From Cryptomeria japonica (Eukaryota > Streptophyta > Pinopsida > Cupressales > Cupressaceae), in NCBI RefSeq assembly GCF_030272615.1, contig NC_081413.1, positions 601,834,709-601,898,708 of the forward strand: 64,000 nucleotides of DNA. The letters run 5' to 3'. Below, piece by piece: positions 57,600 through 64,000 of the stretch (position 1 is its first letter; each line of letters begins with the position of its first letter). A model generated the notes under the pieces. It searched no databases. It was not told the origin of the DNA and was given only the letters and a program-made list of their open reading frames with translations. The position numbers and the translations under genes were made by a program.

Positions 57600-60500
57600 C
57601 ATTTCTTTTTTTGTTTTTTCTTTGAAGCTATGAAAAGACTAAGTGGAGCATCATTTTTTTCATCATTTCCCCCCTCTTCAGTTGTTTTGTCCTCTGCTCG
57701 TGATCTCAATGTATACCTAGTCCTATACTGAGGATGAAGAAACTGAAGCGAAGGGGGATTCTATGCAATAACAAAGAAATGGGTTAAATTCAAAACATTT
57801 TTTTTATTATTGTTAAAAGTATTTCATTAATTTAGAGAACATAAATATTGCACTCTTTACCTGATGGGGCCACATCATTATGTCTAGCCTCAACCTCAAC
57901 ATGCTGAACACCCTCTAGATCCTCTGGAGTTGAAATACTAAAGGTTACATTAATGCTGAACACCAATTGCAATTAAATTTGTTTAAAGGAATAACAGTGG
58001 TCCTCTTTACCTGATTGGGGAACATCACCTTCCTAATGTTGTGTACCCGGATCATGCTCCACTTGGTCACCACCAACTACATGCTCTAAAATACTAACAA
58101 AAAAGGTTACACTAATTACTATTCTAATTACAAATTAATATGTTTAATTGTATTAATAATTACATAAATAAATTTGAATAGCAAATGAATACCTCCACTA
58201 CTGGGATGTACATCTGGACCTTCATGTGCAGGTGGTGTTTCATGATTAGCAGGCTGCATTCTGTTGTCATGCACATTGTTATCATTGTTTGCTTATTTAA
58301 AAGAAATATAGTCACTTTATGTTGGAACTCAACATCGATTAGATTATTGCAGGTAAAGTATTCAATTTGAAACAATTTTCATTTAGCTTATTTACCTGTG
58401 TGATGGATGCACCAAAATCTTGTGTTTGCCCACTCAATTCTCGTAGCTGATCAACCACATGACTGTATAGCCTTGCTGGTAGGCAATTCTCTAGTCATCT
58501 TTTGTGGGCACTCTATTGAATTCAGAGCCCTGCATTTTTGTTTGGTATCATGCTTGCATTATTTGATTAAAAAAAATCGTTTACAATTTATAAATATTTT
58601 GATGCGATATTTCATTTACAGATACTTACAATTCGTGCGACAAGTTTCATATAATCACTAGAGTCAAGTTTGTGTTGCCCGTGCTTTTCTTGTCTTGCCT
58701 TGGTTGCCTTTGACGTGTCACTCTGTCTATGAAAAGTTTGAAATATGTTAGATTACATAAATATAAAGAGTAATTAATTAGTACATAGTTACATTCTTAA
58801 TAGTATCCCATACATTCTTTTGGCGTTTGGTGGTGTATTTCCTTTTTTCCTTTCAATTCTCTCCTTGGCATCCAAAATCAGGTCCTTCCATTCCCTCTCT
58901 GGAATCATGGGGCATGCTTGTACTTTACGCTCTTCTCTAAATGGGTCATGTATGTGTCCCTCACATACTTTAGATATGTGCCAGCTTTTTCAAGGAGCTT
59001 GGTTTTGCCGAATGTGTCATTTCCAAACCACTCAACCATATGGTTTGTCAATTCATCTTTTAACCTTTTTTCTTGGTCATTCCACCTTTTAAAGAAAAAA
59101 CAAACCTATTAGATTCAGAAATGAACCGAAGCTATATTTATTATAGTCCAAGAAATGGATCAAAGGAAAACTATTCTAGCAATGATATGAAATGAAAATA
59201 GTGGATTAGGGTTAGTTCACATATGATGTTCCACCTTTTACGTATAGTGGGCCCAAATATCTGCAATGCAATGTCATTAAGATATTTATAAAAATATTAT
59301 TTCTTGCAAAAAATTCATGGGATCATTAGTCCAAAATGAGTGATCAGAAAGTAAATTACAATTGGACTATATATAATAATAATTTTAAAGTACCTGGAAC
59401 CTTTTGTATCTTTAAGAGAATCATTTCTTCGTCGCTCACCACCAATGTGGCCTGCAACAATCCCATACTAGCAATACGATAATATCTAGGAAATGATGGT
59501 ATGTTATTAGCAGTAGTCACCTCTGGCACATCCTCATGTGCATCTCCTGCTACAGAAAATCAATCCACTATGAAATTCTTCCAAGAAAGAACGCTTGAAG
59601 GGAAATAAACACATAACAGAAGATAGAGCAAAAGAGGGATCTACCAACAGTGGACGAGCCAATATGACGTGCAGTAGAGGATGTCTGCATGCTGTGTGTT
59701 GCCAACATTGCAGTTGGAAATACAGGTGGGGGTAACCTTTGATGAGGTGCCGACAACATTTGCACAGGAACATTGACAACACCTGAAGAATAATACATTA
59801 AATATATGAAAAGTGCAAGAATTGTAAACAAGGATGAACCTTTATTATGAACATTGACAATATCAAGTATGGTGTATTTTAGGTACTCAAAGTGATAAGC
59901 CAAGAAAATCACCATCACTTGAACTACCTGCAATACCCTGATCATGGCCACCAGGTTGATGAGGACGCATAAATTGTTGTAAAAACAACACGTAAATATT
60001 TTAGTTAATGACATAAAGAGTATAAAATCTAAACCATTATTGAAATTTTGTTATAATTAAAGCTTTCATTACTACTTACTTGCAATTTTTCTGTCGTTCG
60101 AATCAATTTTTGCACCCTCTCTCGTATCTCATCAGTCTAAGGCTCCATGGATGCCAAAGCAACAATCTCTCTACTAATTTTTCTAATAGACCTTTTTATC
60201 AATTCCGTAGGGTTTGTGAAATTTGCAAGGTCATCAACACTTAATTGTGTCAAGTCCACATCCCTAGAGAGGTGCTTAGGTAATGCAGCTCCCTTTCCCT
60301 TTTCCTGAACATCCGTCTGTGACAAGAATATCATTAACAATTACAAAATTACTCTAAAACACTAAAAAAAGAACATAATAATGTAACAGTTTGCTTCTAT
60401 CTAATTTGTACAATTACAATGAGGTTTACCTACTCGGTAGAAGTGTCACAACCTACATCCCTGTCTATGCTATGTGATGGATCCATGTCGCCCTGTGACA
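57600..60500 (-). pseudogene. Multi-exon transposon-associated gene, decayed (plant Ptta/En-Spm-like)
   Basis: Minus-strand exons with GT/AG borders can be read from about 60490 (MDPSHSIDRDVGC) and 60319-60078 (TDVQEKGKGAALPKH to IRTTEKLQ, one TAG inside). A Pro/Met-rich exon lies near 59780-59640. Near 59090-58815 is KRWNDQEKRLKDELTNHMVEWFG then MIPEREWKDLILDAKERIE in another frame, and at 58730-58630 RQSDTSKATKARQEK ending MKLVARI before GTAAGT. The W..L...W..... / R..N..K.......H..G layout resembles proteins of plant En/Spm-type elements. Three similar short acidic exons near 57880, 58030 and 58200 look like a tandem exon duplication, and a basic tail KKKQKK is near 57600. Several stops and frame changes mark it as decayed. 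Confidence 0.4.
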
Positions 60501-60612
60501 AAGAAAAAATATAAAAAAGTTAGCGAAATGAAACCAATAGACTTAGCAAAAAAACTTCATCATAAAATGGTATATTGGAGTCATTAATTGGAGGTTGGTT
60601 AATTTAAATCGT

Positions 60613-61064
60613 TTGTATTTCAACTTGAGCAATTACGTCTCATCAGATTCATAAGAGGACCTGGACGATGAGGAAGAGGAGCACGTCCAAGCAAAGGTGG
60701 AGAAGGAAAGAAAGAAAATCCCGATAGAAGATGCATGTGAGGTGTACCGAATTGGGGTCATCAACAGAAATTTAGCCCCCTTCCAAAGGATATTGGATGC
60801 AGAAGATGGCTGGCTCTCAGCGGCTTCTATGGTGAAAGTAGTAGAAATTGGCAATTATCTGGCTATCATTCTTCAAGCCCTTGCGAATTAATGCTACGTT
60901 TCAGAGGAATTATGCTAGTATGTCTATTAGGTCTAGTATACTGATGATGGGAATGTAAGGAAATAGGTCCTTTTTAGGTTTATTCCTGATATGATGTATG
61001 GGAGCTAACCCCCATTTTTTTGGGTTAGTACTTAATTATATATATAAAAAAGAACTTACTAGTG
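60613..61064 (+). mobile_element. LINE-like 3' fragment with short ORF
   Basis: A + frame (60646-60891) contains EDLDDEEEEHVQAKVEKERK and ends GNYLAIILQALAN. It is followed by an untranslated tail GGGAGCTAACCCCC..TTTTTTTGGGTTAG ending in (TA)n and AAAAAA near 61050, as in plant LINE 3' ends. The protein part is not recognised, so LINE origin rests mainly on the tail. Confidence 0.35.
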
Positions 61065-63100
61065 AGTTCATATGCCAAATAGAACCAAAGACATCATTAC
61101 ATGCATTAAATTATTGAAATTCACTTTTGGAGTTTTACTAACTTCTTGAAAGAACCTCAAATATTTACACAATGCAAAAATAAATAAATCATTGTTCAAT
61201 TCCTAAGATGGATGATATGTAATTGTTCTCCTCCTCTCTTATTTTCCAATGTCACTTATTGTTTCATATAGCCCACTATTCTTTCTTTATGCTTACCATA
61301 CCATTTGTGCAAATTTTTTTGTTTGTTTTTGTTTTTGGCCTCATGTTATTTTTCCTAAACACCACATAGATAATTGAATGTCCTATTAAAATGATTAAGC
61401 TAATTTAAATCATCTAACGTAAATATTTTTGTTTCATGATAGGGAACTTATATAAGCAATACTTTCTTGCTCTTTTAGACATCTAAATTCCTTGTTTGGT
61501 TTGAAAATTAAATCTTGATTTATCTTCTCTATACACCAAGTATGCAATGGATTTTTATTTCTAGTTCTTCATGTACTAGGTATTTCAAATTATTTATCCT
61601 TGAATCCCAATGTGAGGCCTTTGAACTCTCTCATACATGACTCCCCTCTTTAAGGTATTTCAAATTATTTATCATTCATTGCCACATCTATCTATTTTTT
61701 ACATTATTGTTAAATCAATCTATGAGGCTTGACTTTGGGTGAATTAAGTTACGAGTTGACTTTGTGTGAATTAAGCTAAATATTTTTGTATTATCATGGC
61801 AAGCTATTAATGCTCTTAAACATTACTTATTTTCTTGACAAAAATATCACCTATAGAAAATTCTTGTTAGGAACTATTAGAAACTTGAAAACACCATGGA
61901 TTCTTGTTAGTTTTTTTGATTCTTCTAAATAATGTAGGTTTTTATAGGATCATGACCCTTGGTATTTTAAAGATTTATATTGTTCATGGCCTTATGAGAT
62001 CCTTTCCTTGATCCCAAGAATATGATTATGATGCAGAGCATCCATACACACAACCAACTAGTAGAGATCTTTCTCCCAACTTACCTACTCAAATAGGTGA
62101 TTACTCTTCATAGAGCTATAGGAGCCTCACAAGGTTACTAGGTGCTCACATGGATTGAACACCCCAAAGCAGATTCATTCTTCTCAACCCACATCCAACA
62201 AGTAGAATACATTAGTCTAGGCTTATTCAATTTTCCCAATGCCAACTTAAGCCCTTCCAACCCCTAAATCACACCAAAACTCTCAAACCTTACTCACACA
62301 AGTCCAACTCCAATTAGGACTTCTAATGGCTCTTAGACAAAACTCCCAATGCCAAATGGGTACATACCACTCCAAGGTACTGCATGAAAACTTCAAGGGA
62401 ACTCTTTTTCATAGCAAAACACCCTGATTTACCCTCCCAACCACCCTAAAGGTCACAAAGTATCCTACTGCTGCAACATTGTCCTATTAAGACAATAATG
62501 TATGCTTGGGACAATCACACTTTCAAGGGACAAACCCCCTTCCCAATACTCCAAATTCTTATAAAAAAGAATGTGAGCCCCTTCTACACTCTTTATTGAC
62601 ACCAAACACACACAAACCCATTGTTTACACCCCTTTCTACTTGGATTATTTCAACCCACTGCTGCATTGTTGCAGTCTAAAGCACTGTCATTAGGCCAAT
62701 CATCATCTTCCTTCTTTGGCTTGGGTATTTGGGATTTCCAACCCTTGGGACATATTTGTGATGTCTTCACACACCCTTCTAGACTTCCACTAACTCTTCC
62801 AAATCCCGATTCTTGCATTCATGATGTGTAAAGGATGGGGACATTACACACTTCTAGTCAGTTATCCCTTCTTATTTCTATCCTCTTAGTCCTCTTCATC
62901 ATCTTCATTTATCTTCTCTTTTCCCTTGCCTTTGTTCTTCTTCTTTGATTGAGTCATATTGATCTGAAAGGAATCAAAGGTTGCACAAAGAGGTAGAGAA
63001 ATCCTCTTCTAACTAGAATTATCACTTGGTTTTGGTGGGTGATCTCTAGATCTGTAATAGATTCATTTTTTTTCAATTGGTATTGGTGTTCTTTGCAATC
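61065..63100. other. No gene seen
   Basis: AT-rich and, from about 62000, pyrimidine-rich DNA. Short frames only. A partly repeated phrase TTTAAGGTATTTCAAATTATTTATC links 61636 and 61581; nothing else stands out. Confidence 0.45.
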
Positions 63101-63109
63101 AACATTTTA

Positions 63110-63670
63110 GAAGTCAATGTATTCTTCCTAGAATTTTTTTATTGACCTTCCTTAGGTCTTGTGGCCAAAAGTTATCATCCCATATGGCTTCTTTATAGAT
63201 TATAGTACCTTCCTCAATTAGTTTCATAAATTTGTCTACTAGCAACTTTAATGTAAAAGTAACTTGCTCAATAATCGGAAGCACTATGAGTCTACAATTA
63301 TACTTAGTAAGAACTCTCTCTTTCCCTTGGTACAAAATCTCATTTATTTTCTTCCATAAGAGCCATAATATATTAGTGAATAAGACAATCCAAAACAAAT
63401 TAGCTATTTTGTTCAAACCATGGATATAACCCATAAGGACTTTAGATTAGAAATATCTATTAGGTTTGTTCCATTAGCTAATGTTACCATAAACAAAGAC
63501 CAAATACTAGAAGCATAATGACATCAAAATAAAATATACAAACATCTTCCCAAAGCACCATGCAATAGAGACAATTGAGAGGATAAACATTGATAACAAG
63601 CTTTTGAATAAGGAGTTTCCATTTGAAGTAGTTTTTCTTAGACTCTAGTCTATTGGATCAACAAGACTTA
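63110..63670 (-). pseudogene. LINE ORF2 C-terminal remnant (zf-RVT-like)
   Basis: On the minus strand YFKWKLLIQKLVINV, then LYCMVLWED, and after a frame break NLFWIVLFTNILWLLWKK follow the pattern of the zinc-binding region after plant LINE reverse transcriptases (kWkfll.klLp.....C..C...E...HlF..C.....iW...ilW.iWk.RN). Catalytic RT motifs are not in the window. Confidence 0.5.
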
Positions 63671-63761
63671 AGGGTTTTCTTCAACATTTTATTGTTAAGG
63701 TTCAACTTACATATTTTGTTAACATGATCAAGGTTTATCTAGTTGTCGATAATCATGATCT

Positions 63762-63870
63762 TCAGAGATAATCTAGCTGTCGATAGTGTGGCATAAAGTT
63801 CCCTTGCAGTAGGTCATAGATAATCTAGCTATCGATAGCGTGGCATAAATCTTCCTTGCAATAGGCCAAA
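63762..63870. repeat. 52-bp tandem duplication
   Basis: The unit AGATAATCTAGCTGTCGATA with the following bases (GTGTGGCATAAAGTT...) occurs at 63766 and again at 63818; a partial third copy is at about 63735. Confidence 0.75.
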
Positions 63871-64000
63871 TTTCATATGCAAAATTAAATCGATAATGTG
63901 CAACCCCAAAATGAAAATTTATATGCAAAATTAATATGAAGTAGAGCGCCCTAACCTTTTAGTTGTTAAATTGCATGAAATGCTATCAAAGTTGGAATGT

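Noticed and set aside
61051-61067. ACTTACTAGTG considered as the right end of the CACTA element starting at 44009
   Set aside because: It matches the inverted left terminus over 10 of 12 bases but lacks CGTCGG subterminal repeats, and the flanking triplets (ATT, AGT) differ; probably chance.

Overview
The window is nuclear DNA of a seed plant, most likely a conifer. That is inferred from the very low gene density, several nested LTR retrotransposons with conifer-style LTRs (iMet primer sites, a repeated TTAACCGGGT motif, a C-run near the LTR end), plant-type split genes (laccase, a NUP1-like nucleoporin, PPR) and decayed plant transposons. No organellar, bacterial or viral gene cluster is visible and no tRNA or rRNA gene was recognised. 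Nearly every reading frame carries stop codons or frameshifts; the main exception is one laccase gene.

Layout. 1-2100: tandemly duplicated ~0.7 kb blocks made of a palindromic CATATG/CCCCTTAG motif, then CT-rich low-complexity DNA. 2110-19600: what looks like one large composite DNA transposon. GCGTACGC-type subterminal repeats lie at both ends in opposite orientation. It holds a broken DDE-transposase-like gene on + (2683-5603) and a broken Cys-rich gene on - (about 17640-19420). A 359-bp satellite array (about 6200-8484) and a full Ty1/Copia element (8485-16189) sit inside it. 19984-26257: a gag-only LTR retrotransposon on the minus strand with a perfect TTTGG target duplication. 26258-29900: no gene seen.

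30025-31171 (-) and 36010-39079 (+) are an inverted pair of laccase loci. The minus copy is a 5'-truncated pseudogene. The plus copy keeps the classic plant laccase exon lengths (152, 245, 129 bp), but has Tyr in place of the second His of the HWHG copper motif and a TG dinucleotide where intron 3 should end in AG. 39300-44000: LINE and SINE scraps and a decayed PPR gene. 44009: a CACTA-type transposon terminus.

44695-54200 (-): exons resembling the N-terminal part of plant NUP1/NUP136. They are split by a 7.5-kb non-autonomous LTR retrotransposon (45615-53136) that encodes a zinc-knuckle gag-like protein plus a second ORF of about 1,070 codons with no recognisable pol domain. 54760-56320: ~30-bp-type minisatellite. 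56470-56690: a gypsy RNase H scrap. 57600-60500 (-): a multi-exon, decayed gene resembling plant transposon-associated proteins. 60600-64000: LINE remnants and unremarkable AT-rich DNA.

The most interesting items are the two-gene composite transposon with its unnamed DDE family, the LTR element with a giant non-pol ORF, the nucleoporin gene interrupted by that element, and the laccase with altered copper motif and non-canonical splice site. All calls come from reading the sequence; no search was run.
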